64,000 nt of DNA from the NCBI RefSeq assembly GCF_001040945.1, contig NZ_CP011930.1, forward strand, positions 5,203,021 through 5,267,020. Direction: 5' to 3'. The position numbers and the translations under genes are program-made. This stretch comes from Herbaspirillum seropedicae. GTDB taxonomy: Bacteria > Pseudomonadota > Gammaproteobacteria > Burkholderiales > Burkholderiaceae_D. The notes beneath the pieces are model-generated. The model searched no databases, was not told where the DNA came from, and saw only the letters and a program-made list of their open reading frames with translations. Positions 1-8,816 of the stretch are shown piece after piece; position 1 is the stretch's first letter, and each line of letters opens with the position of its first letter.

Positions 1-1
1 G

Positions 2-952
2 GCCCTGGTGGCAGCCGGCATCATGAGCCTGATCACCACCGCCGTGTTCCAGCGCCTCTCGCGCGTGCGCCGCGCCATGGACAACCTGTCTTCCGGCAAT
101 GGCGACCTGACATTGCGCCTGACCGAAGACGGCAGCGATGAAGTCACGCAGATCTCGCGCTCCTTCAACACCTTCGTCAACCAGATCACCGGCATCCTGC
201 AGGACGTGCGGCGCAGCAGCGACACCGTCAAGATCTCCTCCACCGAGATCGCCACCGGCAACCAGGATCTCTCGGCGCGCACCGAGCAACAGGCCGGCGC
301 GCTGGAAGAAACCGCCTCGGCCATGGAAGAGCTGACCTCGACTGTGCAGCAGAACTCCGAAAACGCCCGCCGCGCCAACGAGCTGGCCGGCAATGCCTCC
401 AAGATCGCCGCCCAGGGCGGTGAAGTGGTCGGCAACGTGGTCTCGACCATGGAAGCCATCAATGCTTCCTCGCGCCAGATCGCCGACATCATCACGGTCA
501 TCGACGGCATCGCCTTCCAGACCAACATCCTGGCCCTGAACGCCGCCGTGGAAGCGGCGCGCGCCGGTGAACAGGGACGCGGCTTCGCCGTGGTGGCCTC
601 GGAAGTGCGCTCGCTGGCCCAGCGCAGCGCCCAGGCGGCCAAGGAAATCAAGGTGCTCATCGACAGCTCGGTCTCCAAGGTGGCCGATGGCGGCGTGCTG
701 GTGACCCAGGCGGGCCAGACCATGGAACAGATCGTGGCCAGCATCCGTGACGTCAGCGTGATCGTCAGCGAGATCGCCCATGCCAGCGCCGAGCAGAACG
801 GCGGCATCCAGGAAGTGAACCTGGCCATCACCCACATCGACGAAGGCACGCAGCAGAACGCGGCGCTGGTGGAACAGGCTGCAGCCGCGGCGCGCTCGCT
901 GCAGGATGAAGCGCACCGGCTGTCGGTGCTGGTGGGCGGCTTCAAGATGTAA
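2..952 (+). CDS. methyl-accepting chemotaxis protein, C-terminal part (5' truncated by window edge)
   Basis: This is the cytoplasmic part of a chemoreceptor that signals to the CheA/CheW array. The visible reading frame begins inside the last membrane segment (ITTAVFQRL) and runs through a HAMP domain (about residues 15-65 of the visible part) into a long signalling coiled coil. The hairpin tip that contacts CheW/CheA is plainly visible ([20 protein letters not shown]). The frame is open to the window edge, so the N-terminal transmembrane and periplasmic sensing parts are missing and the ligand cannot be guessed. The C-terminus ends VGGFKM shortly after the methylation helices, and no NWETF-type pentapeptide tether for CheR/CheB is seen. 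Family assignment is very secure; the start is unknown. Confidence 0.95.
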   Translation, partial: ALVAAGIMSLITTAVFQRLSRVRRAMDNLSSGNGDLTLRLTEDGSDEVTQISRSFNTFVNQITGILQDVRRSSDTVKISSTEIATGNQDLSARTEQQAGALEETASAMEELTSTVQQNSENARRANELAGNASKIAAQGGEVVGNVVSTMEAINASSRQIADIITVIDGIAFQTNILALNAAVEAARAGEQGRGFAVVASEVRSLAQRSAQAAKEIKVLIDSSVSKVADGGVLVTQAGQTMEQIVASIRDVSVIVSEIAHASAEQNGGIQEVNLAITHIDEGTQQNAALVEQAAAAARSLQDEAHRLSVLVGGFKM

Positions 953-1010
953 GGCCCAGGCACATCCCGGCATCCCCGCATTCCCGCATTACGCCAGCGG
1001 CCTGGCCTCG

Positions 1011-1034
1011 CGCAAGCGGGCCGGGCCGTTTGCG
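1011..1034 (+). terminator. possible weak terminator after the chemoreceptor gene
   Basis: Arms cgcaagcgg (1011-1019) and ccgtttgcg (1026-1034) form a 9-bp stem with one G-T pair around a 6-base GC-rich loop, followed by ttaaaa. The T-run is very short, so this is only a plausible terminator for the chemoreceptor transcript. Confidence 0.35.
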
Positions 1035-1154
1035 TTAAAATGCCCGCTGCAGTCAGCCACCTCCGTCCTGCTTGCAGGCCGGGTCCGCCAGCCGCCACGT
1101 CATTGCGCCTTCGTGGCCGCTGACGCCTGTCTGATGACCCGCCCAGGACCACCG

Positions 1155-1745
1155 ATGAAACCAGTCGCCACACCCGCCCCTTCCCTGTCGGCCCGCCTCA
1201 AGGCCGATACCGCCGCGCTGCACGAGCAGATGCATGCGCTGATGGAACAGGCCCAGCCCTTCGCCGACCGCGCGCGCTATGCGCAATTCGTGGCCGCGCA
1301 ATACCATTTCCAGCGCGATGTCGAACATCTCTTCGACGATCCTGCCCTGCAGGCCGCCGTTCCCGACCTGCAGGTGCGCGGTCGCGAGGCCGACGCGCTG
1401 GCCGACCTGGCCGACCTGGGTGCCGTGCCCGGCCAGATCGATATCGCCACGGCCACGGTGCGCATGCCCGAGGCGCTGGGCTGGCTGTATGTCTCCGAAG
1501 GCTCGACCCTGGGCGCGGCCTTCCTGCTCAAGCAGGTGCAGCAACGCCTGGGCCTGGATGAGCAGTTCGGCGCGCGCAACCTGGCGGCCTATGCAGAAGG
1601 CCGCGCGGTGGTGTGGCGTCGCTTTGTCGGTTTCCTCGACCAGGCCGGGGACTCGCCGCAGGTGCAGGAGGCCGTGCTGGCCGGCGCTCGCGCCGCCTTC
1701 GAACGCTTCGGCGCCTTGCTGCGCCGCCACTTCGCGCTGGCCTGA
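1155..1745 (+). CDS. biliverdin-producing heme oxygenase (bacterial HemO/BphO-like)
   Basis: Predicted cytosolic, all-alpha heme oxygenase of 196 residues that opens heme to biliverdin, CO and iron. The N-terminal helix carries the probable proximal heme ligand His23 (LKADTAALHEQM), and the distal-helix signature WLYVSEGSTLGAAFLL is typical of bacterial heme oxygenases. The start at 1155 was chosen because the upstream frame extension has no family character and the length then matches the family. The next gene (DUF454) starts 7 bases after the stop, so the two are probably cotranscribed. The family serves heme-iron use or bilin supply to phytochromes. No phytochrome or heme uptake gene is present here, so the physiological role is open. 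Confidence 0.88.
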   Translation: MKPVATPAPSLSARLKADTAALHEQMHALMEQAQPFADRARYAQFVAAQYHFQRDVEHLFDDPALQAAVPDLQVRGREADALADLADLGAVPGQIDIATATVRMPEALGWLYVSEGSTLGAAFLLKQVQQRLGLDEQFGARNLAAYAEGRAVVWRRFVGFLDQAGDSPQVQEAVLAGARAAFERFGALLRRHFALA

Positions 1746-1752
1746 TCGCGCC

Positions 1753-2193
1753 ATGGAAGCTCCCGAGCAGCGCGCCAGCTCCGCGCCCAGCACCCTGGCC
1801 CCGGCGCGCACGCGCTGGCTGTGGCTGCTGCTGGCCTATGCCAGCCTGGGCGTGGGCATCGTGGCGATCTTCATTCCCGGCATTCCCACCACCGAATTCG
1901 TGCTGCTCTCCGCCTGGGCGGCCGGCAAGGGATCGCCGCGCCTGCAGCGCTGGCTGGAACAGCATCGCCTGTTCGGCCCGATGATCCACAACTGGCGCCA
2001 TGGCCGGGTGGTGGCGCGGCGCGCCAAGATCAGCGCCTCGCTGATGATGAGCCTGTGCCTGGTCATCATGCTCTTTACCGTCAAGCGCCACTGGGTGATC
2101 GTGCTGGCCACGCTGGGCATGGCGCTGGGGGCGGCCTGGATGTGGTCGCGGCCCGAGCGGGCGGAAGACGCCGAACCCGGCGAGCGTTCATGA
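1753..2193 (+). CDS. DUF454 / YbaN-family small inner-membrane protein
   Basis: A 146-residue membrane protein. After a Pro/Ala-rich N-terminus it has a hydrophobic hairpin (about residues 20-45, LLLAYASLGVGIVAIFIPGIP), the family-typical stretch PTTEFVLLSAWAAGKGSPRL, and a second hydrophobic pair near residues 95-130. This matches the DUF454 family, whose molecular function is unknown. It follows the heme oxygenase by 7 bases, a close coupling that suggests co-expression. It ends just before the hairpin at 2197-2227. Confidence 0.85.
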   Translation: MEAPEQRASSAPSTLAPARTRWLWLLLAYASLGVGIVAIFIPGIPTTEFVLLSAWAAGKGSPRLQRWLEQHRLFGPMIHNWRHGRVVARRAKISASLMMSLCLVIMLFTVKRHWVIVLATLGMALGAAWMWSRPERAEDAEPGERS

Positions 2194-2227
2194 AAAAAGC
2201 CTGTACCGCGACTGACGGTACAGGCTT
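2193..2227 (-). terminator. rho-independent terminator of the aldo/keto reductase gene
   Basis: Perfect 12-bp arms aagcctgtaccg (2197-2208) and cggtacaggctt (2216-2227) with a 7-base loop. On the minus strand the stem is followed by six T's (complement of 2193-2198). It lies between two convergent genes and overlaps the last codons of the DUF454 gene on the plus strand. Confidence 0.85.
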
Positions 2228-2254
2228 GCCAAACGATGCCGCTGCCGCTCGGCT

Positions 2255-3289
2255 TCAGGTGATCGACGAGGACACCTTCCACAGATCGACATCGCCATCG
2301 GTGGCGTGCTTGTCGATGCTGGCCAGTTCTTCCTGGGTGAAATCGAGCTTGTTGACCGCATCCAGCGAATCATCGAGCTGCTCGACCGTGCGTGCGCCGA
2401 TCAGGGCCGAGGTCACGCGGGCATCGCGCAGCACCCAGGCGATGGCCATCTGGGCCAGCGTCTGGCCGCGCTTGCTGGCGATCTCGTTGAGCGCACGGAT
2501 GCGCGCCAGGTTGTCCTCCGACAGCATGCGCTGCGGCAGCGAGGGTGCGCGCGTCACGCGTGCGCCTTCCGGCACGCCGCCCAGGTACTTGCTGGTCAAC
2601 AGACCCTGCGCCAGCGGCGAGAAGCCGATGCAGCCCACGCCCAGTTCTTCCAGCGCCGGCAGCAGGCCGCCTTCGATGGCGCGATTGAGCATGGAATAGT
2701 TGGGCTGGTGGATCAACAGCGGCACGCCCTCGCTCTTGAGGATGGCGGCGGCCTTGCGGGTCAGCTCGGGCGAATAGGACGAGATGCCCACGTAGAGCGC
2801 CTTGCCCTGGCGATGCAGGTGAGCCAGCGCGCCCATGGTTTCTTCCAGCGGCGTGTCGGCATCGACGCGGTGCGAATAGAAGATGTCCACATAGTCCAGC
2901 CCCATGCGCTTCAGGCTCTGTTCGCAACTGGCGATCAAGTGCTTGCGCGCGCCGCTGGGGCCGCCATAGGGACCGGGCCACATCTGCCAGCCAGCCTTGC
3001 TGGAGATGACCAGCTCATCACGGTAGGGCAGGAAATCCTTGGCCATCCAGCGGCCGAAGTTTTCCTCGGCCGAGCCGGCTGGCGGACCATAGTTGTTGGC
3101 CAGGTCGAAGTGGGTGACGCCACGGTCGAAGGCGCGGCGCAGCACGGCGCGGCCGGTCTCGAAGTTGTCGACGCCACCGAAGTTCTGCCACAGGCCCAGC
3201 GAAATGGCGGGCAGCAAGAGGCCGCTGCGGCCAGTGCGGCGATAGGGCATGCGGCCATCGTAGCGGGAGGGTTCGGCGATATAGCTCAT
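2255..3289 (-). CDS. aldo/keto reductase, YghZ-like (L-glyceraldehyde 3-phosphate reductase family)
   Basis: NADPH-dependent (beta/alpha)8-barrel oxidoreductase of 344 residues. The AKR catalytic tetrad is visible: Asp and Tyr in HFDLANNYG, Lys in VISSKAGWQMW, and His in DIFYSHRVD. The N-terminus (YRRTGRSGLLLPAISLGLW) and the WPGPYGGPSGARKHL segment are typical of the YghZ/GPR branch of AKR14 rather than of generic aldehyde reductases. E. coli YghZ reduces L-glyceraldehyde 3-phosphate and methylglyoxal; substrate here is inferred from the family only. It is monocistronic with its own terminator. The start follows a minus-strand AAGGAGA ribosome-binding site. Confidence 0.9.
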   Translation of the reverse strand: MSYIAEPSRYDGRMPYRRTGRSGLLLPAISLGLWQNFGGVDNFETGRAVLRRAFDRGVTHFDLANNYGPPAGSAEENFGRWMAKDFLPYRDELVISSKAGWQMWPGPYGGPSGARKHLIASCEQSLKRMGLDYVDIFYSHRVDADTPLEETMGALAHLHRQGKALYVGISSYSPELTRKAAAILKSEGVPLLIHQPNYSMLNRAIEGGLLPALEELGVGCIGFSPLAQGLLTSKYLGGVPEGARVTRAPSLPQRMLSEDNLARIRALNEIASKRGQTLAQMAIAWVLRDARVTSALIGARTVEQLDDSLDAVNKLDFTQEELASIDKHATDGDVDLWKVSSSIT

Positions 3290-3454
3290 GGGTCTCCTTG
3301 GAGAAATGTTCTGCGGAAAGAATCGAGGGGGACTGCCACTTCCTGGGTGGTCTGCAGAAGTCTACGCTTCTGGTAGTTATAGGTTCAACGCCAGATTTTG
3401 ATGCGATTGATCGGTCTGACCGATGAATCTTCTTGCCCGTTCCCGTGGATTTTT

Positions 3455-5005
3455 TTATCGCGCCGGCAGGATGATGGTGGCCATCAGACCGCCTTCCGGA
3501 TGATTGCGCAACAACAACTCGCCGCCGTGCGCCTGCACGATGTTGCGCGAGATGCCCAGGCCCAGCCCCATGCCGCCGCTGTTCTGGGCGCGTCCATGCT
3601 CCAGCCGCACATAGGGCTGGAAGAGCGTGCCCATGGCGTCTTCCGGCACGCCGGGGCCGTGGTCGCGGATCTCGATTTCCACCAGGTCGCCCTCGGCGCC
3701 GGGCGAGGGGCGGATGCTGATCTCCACCTTCTGGCCGTAGTACAGGGCATTGTCGAACAGGTTGCCGATGGCGCGCTTCAAGGCCAGCGGCTTGGCGATG
3801 ACATTGATGCCGGAAGGCGTGAAGGCGATCTCGTGACCGGCCAGACGGGCGTCGCGGATCATGCGTAGCACCAGCGCATCGAGGCGCACTTCGGTGCGGT
3901 TCTCGTGGATATCGCTGTCCTTGACCGATTGCAGGGCACCCTTGACCATCATGTCCAGCTCATCGAGATCGTCATGGAAATCGGTGCGCATGGCGTCGTC
4001 ATCCATCAGCTCGGTGCGCAGCTTCAGCCGCGTGATGGGCGTGCGCAGGTCATGCGAGATGGAGACGAAGAGACGCTCGCGGTCTTCCAGGTAGCGCTTG
4101 ATGCGCTCGCGCATGCCGGAGAAGGCGCGCGCGGTCTTGACGTATTCGCGGCTGCCGGTCTCGGGCAGGCTGGGCACGGTCTCGCCCTTGCCGAAGGCTT
4201 CGGCGGCATCGGCCAGCGCGGCCAGCGGACGGGTGGTCCAGCGCACCACCAGGATGGTCAGCAAAAGGATTGCCGCCAGCGACAAACCCTGCAGCACCAG
4301 CCGGTCCAGCCAGAGCGGATTATCGCTGTCCAGGAAGTAGGGATTGGGCATCAGCGCGGCCAGGTAGATCCAGCGTCCACTCTCGACCTGCATCTGGATC
4401 ACCAGCACCGGCGCCGAGTTGGGCTTGGTCATCAGGATGTGCTGTACCCAGTTGTCGGGCAGGTCGTTGACGGTGAGGCCATCACTGGCCACCGGCAAGC
4501 CATCCGGCCAGGCGAAGGCCAGGCGCGCTTCCGGCAGGAAGGGCAAGTCTTCGCGCAGGGTCTGTGCAGCCACGTCGATGGCCAGCTTGGCCAGGCGACT
4601 GTCACCGATCGACTTGACCGCCACGGCGCTGCTGTTGGCGTTGATGAAGAAGCGTGTACCCCCCATTTCGCGCAGCTGCTGGATCATCAGCGGGCGATAG
4701 TTGGGCGGCAGCGTCATGAAGTAGCGGATGGCCGAGGCGGCGCTATGGGCCAGGTGCTGCGCGGCGGTGCGGGTCTCGGCCTCGGACTTGCTGCGCAGTT
4801 GCACGGCCCAGATCAGGCCGCCGGCCACCTGCGTGACCAGCACGCCGAAGATCATCACCACCGACAGACGGCCCAGCAGGGAATCCGGCAGCAGCCAGTC
4901 CAGCAAGGCCGCCAGCCGCCCGCGCGGGCTGGGCGCAGCGGGCTGGGCGGCCGGCTGGGCGAAGGCCTCAGGCGGCTGCGGCACTGACGTCAGCCGAGAA
5001 GACAT
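3455..5005 (-). CDS. two-component sensor histidine kinase (OmpR/EnvZ class) for the adjacent regulator
   Basis: Inner-membrane histidine kinase of about 516 residues. TM1 lies near 48-70, a periplasmic sensor of about 165 residues follows, then TM2 near 236-256, a HAMP domain, and HisKA with the phospho-acceptor His318 in SISHDLRTPITR. The ATPase domain has the N box (N415), the G1 box DHGPG (448-452) and the G2 box GLGLG (480-484). The start overlaps the end of the response regulator gene by 38 bases, implying translational coupling. ATG at 5005 is preferred over an in-frame GTG at 5017. The unit order is binding protein, regulator, kinase, so the kinase probably reads a sugar via the upstream periplasmic protein; that link is an inference. 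Confidence 0.93.
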   Translation of the reverse strand: MSSRLTSVPQPPEAFAQPAAQPAAPSPRGRLAALLDWLLPDSLLGRLSVVMIFGVLVTQVAGGLIWAVQLRSKSEAETRTAAQHLAHSAASAIRYFMTLPPNYRPLMIQQLREMGGTRFFINANSSAVAVKSIGDSRLAKLAIDVAAQTLREDLPFLPEARLAFAWPDGLPVASDGLTVNDLPDNWVQHILMTKPNSAPVLVIQMQVESGRWIYLAALMPNPYFLDSDNPLWLDRLVLQGLSLAAILLLTILVVRWTTRPLAALADAAEAFGKGETVPSLPETGSREYVKTARAFSGMRERIKRYLEDRERLFVSISHDLRTPITRLKLRTELMDDDAMRTDFHDDLDELDMMVKGALQSVKDSDIHENRTEVRLDALVLRMIRDARLAGHEIAFTPSGINVIAKPLALKRAIGNLFDNALYYGQKVEISIRPSPGAEGDLVEIEIRDHGPGVPEDAMGTLFQPYVRLEHGRAQNSGGMGLGLGISRNIVQAHGGELLLRNHPEGGLMATIILPAR

Positions 5006-5681
5006 AGCCGGCGCCACGCACGGTCTTGATCAGGTGCGGTTGCCGTCCGCCATCGTTGAGGCGCAGGCGCAGCTTGCTGATCTGCACATCCAGCGAGCGG
5101 TCCAGCGGGCCGGCGTCGCGCCCACGGGTTTCTTCGCACAACACATTGCGGTCCAGCACGTCGCCGGGATGCTCGACGAAATACTTCAGCAGCTGGTAGT
5201 CCATGCCGGTCAGCGGCACGATATCGCCCTGGCTGTCCACCAGGGTGCGTTCCACGGTATCGAGCGAGAAGCCGGCAAAGCGGTAGTAGCGCGGTGCGGC
5301 GCTGCTGTCGATGCCGATGCGGCGGTGGATGGCCTTGATGCGCGCCAGCAGCTCGCGCGGGCTGTAGGGCTTGGCGATGTAGTCATCGGCGCCCAGCTCC
5401 AGGCCGACCACGCGGTCGGTCTCATCCGAGCTGGCGGTGAGCATGATGACCGGCACATTGGATTTGCGCCGCACCGCCTTGCACAGCGCAAAGCCGTCCG
5501 TGTCGGGCAGCATCACATCCAGGATCACCAGCGAGAGCTCATCGGCCAGGCGCTGGAATTCGGCGAGGAAGGTGGCGCCGTCGTGCGCCAGCCGCACCTC
5601 GTACTGGTTCTTTTCCAGATAGGCCTTCAAGAGGGTGCGGGTCTTCTGGTCATCGTCGACGATCAATATCTTGCGCGTCAT
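4968..5681 (-). CDS. OmpR/PhoB-family response regulator
   Basis: DNA-binding response regulator of 237 residues. The receiver domain has the acidic pocket (VDDDQ near 8-12), the phospho-acceptor Asp55 (VILDVMLPD) and Lys104 (AKPYSPREL). The C-terminal winged helix (about 140-232) ends in the usual TVRGAGYVF strand. It starts 24 bases after the stop of the sugar-type binding protein gene and overlaps the kinase gene, so the three form one unit. Candidate binding sites of the OmpR type (TGTWA repeated at 10-bp spacing) occur in the divergent intergenic region at 7176-7190 and 7289-7303, which points to control of both its own unit and the amino-sugar operon. Confidence 0.94.
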   Translation of the reverse strand: MTRKILIVDDDQKTRTLLKAYLEKNQYEVRLAHDGATFLAEFQRLADELSLVILDVMLPDTDGFALCKAVRRKSNVPVIMLTASSDETDRVVGLELGADDYIAKPYSPRELLARIKAIHRRIGIDSSAAPRYYRFAGFSLDTVERTLVDSQGDIVPLTGMDYQLLKYFVEHPGDVLDRNVLCEETRGRDAGPLDRSLDVQISKLRLRLNDGGRQPHLIKTVRGAGYVFSADVSAAAA

Positions 5682-5705
5682 CTTGCTGCTCCATCTCCGT
5701 ATTTC

Positions 5706-7046
5706 TTAATCATTGCGATTGCGCGACAGAGTACGCGCAATCGTGGCAAGCCGTTTCTGCGCCTGTTCCTCGCTGATGCTGCGATCCATGAAGAAGCGCT
5801 GCACCTCGGCCACGATGGCGTCCTTGGTGGTGTCGTCGGTGGCCATGCGGTGCACCAGGCTGGGCGCCTGCCACATCGGCCCCTTGCTGAAGGTGCGCCA
5901 GGAATCGCGCGCACAGCGGTCCATGTGCGGGTCGGCTGCGCGCAGCACGGGAATCGAACCCTTGATCCTATTGTATTCGGACTGCACGGCCGGCGACATG
6001 GTCAGCCGCGCCAGCGTTTCCTGCATCGGCTGGTGCGCGTAGTTGCCGGCGAACATGGCCAGGGTGTCGGTACTGTAGAGGTGGTACTCGCCGGTGCCGG
6101 GCGCGGGGGCGCAGCCGAACTGCTGGTCCACTTCCATGCCCCAGGCATTGAGTTCGCCCTTGGCCCAGTCGCCCATGATGAGCATGGCCGCTTCGCCGCT
6201 GACCATGCTGCGCGCCACTTCGGTCCAGGGACGCTCGCGCACCGGCTGGGCCATCGCCCCCGCCAGAGCGCGCAGGCGCTTGAGGATGTGCAGCATGCGC
6301 GCATCCAGATAGGCGGCCGGGCTCATCTCCACGAACAGCTTGCGGTAATACGCCGGACCGCTCTCGGCCAGCGCCAGGTTCTCGAACAGGGTGGCCAGTT
6401 GCCAGGCCTCGGCGCTCTGCGCCAGCGGGACCACGCCGCTGCCTTGCAGCTTCTTGACGATCTGGTCGAACTCGTCCCAGGTCTTGGGCGGGCTGAGGTT
6501 GTAGCGCTTGAAGACGGCGACGTTGTAGTACAGCGAATTGATGCGGTGGATGCCCAGCGGGGCGGCCACGACATGACCATGATTGTTGAGCAGCGACCAG
6601 ACCGTGGGGAACATCTGCTTTTCCCAGTTGCCCTGTACGGCCACATTGTCCAGCTCCAGCAGCAGGCCCAGATCGGCCCATTCGCCGAAGACCACGCCAT
6701 TCAACTGGGTCACTTCCGGTGCGCGGTTGGCCAGCACCATGCTCTTCAAGACCTTGGCCGCACCCATGCCGGCGCCGCCGGGAATGGCCACGTCGCGCCA
6801 CTGGATGTCCTGTTTGGCCAGCTGGTTGACCACTACGTTGATGGCCTGCCGTTCGCTGGCCGAGGTCCACCAGTGCAGCACCTGCAGGGAACCCGTAGCG
6901 GTCGCCGGCGGGACAGGTGAGGACGGCGACTGCGCCTGCGCCGGCAGTCCGCCCAGCCACAGCGTCAGCGCGCACAGGCAGACCGCCGCCAGCCCGCAGC
7001 GGGCCGGGCCGGTGCGTGCATTCGCGGGCCGTTTCGTTCTTGTCAT
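5706..7046 (-). CDS. family 1 sugar-type periplasmic solute-binding protein linked to a two-component system
   Basis: Secreted protein of 446 residues. It has a signal peptide (basic start MTRTKRP, hydrophobic core CGLAAVCLCALTLWLGG, cleavage near AQA-QS) and no lipobox. The mature part begins LQVLHWWTSASERQAINVVV, the hallmark of the family 1 (MalE/UgpB-like) sugar binding proteins, and continues with GSGVVPLAQSAEAWQLATLFEN. No permease or ATPase genes accompany it. Instead it heads a unit with the response regulator and kinase. Either it supplies the divergent transporter or it acts as a periplasmic ligand presenter for the kinase. The start at 7046 was chosen because it leaves a normal signal peptide; a longer frame to 7103 adds no secretory character. 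Confidence 0.9.
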   Translation of the reverse strand: MTRTKRPANARTGPARCGLAAVCLCALTLWLGGLPAQAQSPSSPVPPATATGSLQVLHWWTSASERQAINVVVNQLAKQDIQWRDVAIPGGAGMGAAKVLKSMVLANRAPEVTQLNGVVFGEWADLGLLLELDNVAVQGNWEKQMFPTVWSLLNNHGHVVAAPLGIHRINSLYYNVAVFKRYNLSPPKTWDEFDQIVKKLQGSGVVPLAQSAEAWQLATLFENLALAESGPAYYRKLFVEMSPAAYLDARMLHILKRLRALAGAMAQPVRERPWTEVARSMVSGEAAMLIMGDWAKGELNAWGMEVDQQFGCAPAPGTGEYHLYSTDTLAMFAGNYAHQPMQETLARLTMSPAVQSEYNRIKGSIPVLRAADPHMDRCARDSWRTFSKGPMWQAPSLVHRMATDDTTKDAIVAEVQRFFMDRSISEEQAQKRLATIARTLSRNRND

Positions 7047-7467
7047 GGGGGTGCCTGTCTCCAAACCGGAACAGACTATAGCCGGGTGCCTGCCAATGCG
7101 CAATTTGCAGCTTGCACTGCTGAGCTGTCGAAGCTGTCCCGGACTTCCTTAAAACGATGAACCCGGTTTAGCTCTTGTTAAGAAGTGTAAGACTGGCTCT
7201 GCTTATCTTATCCACAGGCCAGCCCGCATGCTGCGCCACCAGCTCCCCCGGTCACGAAGGAAAACGGCCCGCCCGATGCTGCAGGGCCTGTAAGGATATG
7301 TAATGGCCGGGCCGCTAGCAGATCCCTGTTTTTCCTTTTGAATCAACAACTTGCAGGAATACGCCAGGTCCGCATGGCCAGGCTCGCATCACATGGGCGG
7401 CGCTGCTAATGTCACGGCGTTTCGTCGCGCTCCGCCGTCGGCGATCCCCACAACACCAAGGAGACCC
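7047..7467. promoter_or_regulatory. divergent control region of the sugar sensing and amino-sugar uptake units
   Basis: This 421-bp stretch holds no convincing gene. It separates two divergent sugar units and contains two pairs of five-base motifs at exactly 10-bp periodicity: tgtta 7176-7180 with tgtaa 7186-7190, and tgtaa 7289-7293 with tgtaa 7299-7303. Tandem direct repeats at one helical turn are the usual binding mode of OmpR/PhoB-family regulators, and such a regulator is encoded at 4968-5681. The rightward operon starts at 7468 after a good ribosome-binding site (aaggaga, 7458-7464). Confidence 0.5.
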
Positions 7468-8787
7468 ATGATGCAGACCGAACAAAAGGCTGGTGGTTTT
7501 TCCCTCTTCTCTGCCCTGCCTGCCCTGCCTGCCTTCCCACGCCGTCCCCTGCTGGCCGCCTGCGCCCTGGCCCTGAGCCTGGGCTCCCTGGCCGCCGCGC
7601 CCAGCCAGGCCGGTACGCTGACCATCGAAAGCTGGCGCGTGGATGACCTGCCGCTCTGGCAAGAAGTGCTGATCCCGGCCTTCCAGCGCAGCAATCCGGG
7701 CATCACCGTCAAGTTCTCGCCCACCGCCCCCACCGAATACGACTCCAGCCTGGCCGCGCGCATGGCCGGCGGCACGGCGGGCGACCTGGTGGCTTGCCGC
7801 CCGTTCGACGTCTCGCTCTCGCTCTACAACAAGGGCCATCTGGAAAAGCTGGACGGCAAGCCCGGCATGGAATTCTTCGCCCCTGCCGCCAAGGCCGCCT
7901 GGCAGACCGACGACGGCCGCGATACCTTCTGCATGCCGATGGCCTCGGTGATCCATGGATTCTTCTACAACACCAAGATCTTCAAGGAACTGAACCTGGA
8001 GCCGCCCAAGACCGAGGCGGAATTCTTCAAGCTGCTCGACACCGTCAAGGCCAACGGCAAGTATGCGCCACTGGTGATGGGCACCGCCGAGCAGTGGGAA
8101 TCGCACCAGGTGCTCTTCACCAGCATCGGCCCCAACTACTGGAAGGGTGAAGAAGGCCGCAAGGCGCTCATCGCCGGCAAAGCCAAGTTCACCGATCCGC
8201 AATTCGTGGCTGCCTGGAACTATGAAGCCAAGCTCGGCAAGTACCTGCCCAAGGGCGCTTCGGCCCAGACCTACAGCGACAGCCAGAACATGTTCGCCCT
8301 CGGCAAGGGCGCGGTCTATCCGGCTGGCTCCTGGGATATCGCCTACTTCAACGGCAAGATGGACTTTGCCGCCTTCCCGCCGCCGGTGCCCAAGAATGGC
8401 GATGCCTGCTACATCTCCGACCATAACGACATCGGCATGGGCATCAACAAGAAGTCCAAGAACAAGGAAGACGCCTACAAGTTCCTGGCCTGGCTGGGCT
8501 CGCAGGAGTTTGCCGATCTCTATACCAACAAGGTCACCGGTTTCTTCTCGCTGTCCAATCACCTGATCTCGGTGAAGGACCCGATTGCCAAGCAGATGAT
8601 GGGCTGGCGCAAGAACTGCGCTTCCACCATCCGCGTCAATTCGCAGATCCTCAACCGTGGCACGCCCAGCATGGAAAACGAGATGTGGAACGTCAATGCC
8701 CAGGTACTGAACGGCAAGATGACTCCGCAGGATGCGGCGGCCAAGATCCAGAGCGGTTTTGCCAAGTGGTACAAGCCGCAGCAGTAA
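7468..8787 (+). CDS. amino-sugar ABC transporter periplasmic substrate-binding protein
   Basis: Family 1 extracellular solute-binding protein of 439 residues that delivers ligand to the permeases encoded downstream. The N-terminal signal peptide has basic residues before the hydrophobic core LLAACALALSLGSLAAAPSQAG. The mature domain begins TLTIESWRVDDLPLWQEVL and has the family segments MAGGTAGDLVACRPFDVSLS and the C-lobe GAVYPAGSWDIAYFNGKMDF. ATG at 7468 is chosen for its aaggaga ribosome-binding site and the resulting normal signal peptide. It is the first gene of a seven-gene operon for GlcNAc-type sugars. A REP-like element follows it, as in the malE-malF gap of E. coli, which may raise binding protein over permease levels. 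Confidence 0.92.
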   Translation: MMQTEQKAGGFSLFSALPALPAFPRRPLLAACALALSLGSLAAAPSQAGTLTIESWRVDDLPLWQEVLIPAFQRSNPGITVKFSPTAPTEYDSSLAARMAGGTAGDLVACRPFDVSLSLYNKGHLEKLDGKPGMEFFAPAAKAAWQTDDGRDTFCMPMASVIHGFFYNTKIFKELNLEPPKTEAEFFKLLDTVKANGKYAPLVMGTAEQWESHQVLFTSIGPNYWKGEEGRKALIAGKAKFTDPQFVAAWNYEAKLGKYLPKGASAQTYSDSQNMFALGKGAVYPAGSWDIAYFNGKMDFAAFPPPVPKNGDACYISDHNDIGMGINKKSKNKEDAYKFLAWLGSQEFADLYTNKVTGFFSLSNHLISVKDPIAKQMMGWRKNCASTIRVNSQILNRGTPSMENEMWNVNAQVLNGKMTPQDAAAKIQSGFAKWYKPQQ

Positions 8788-8816
8788 GGCCGTTTGACTG
8801 CGGCACGTCATATTCA

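Noticed and set aside
4728..6920. Very long plus-strand open frame across the kinase, regulator and binding protein genes
   Set aside because: It lies antisense to three clearly identified genes and its translation is His/Gly/Gln-rich without any domain, typical of the complementary frame in GC-rich coding DNA.
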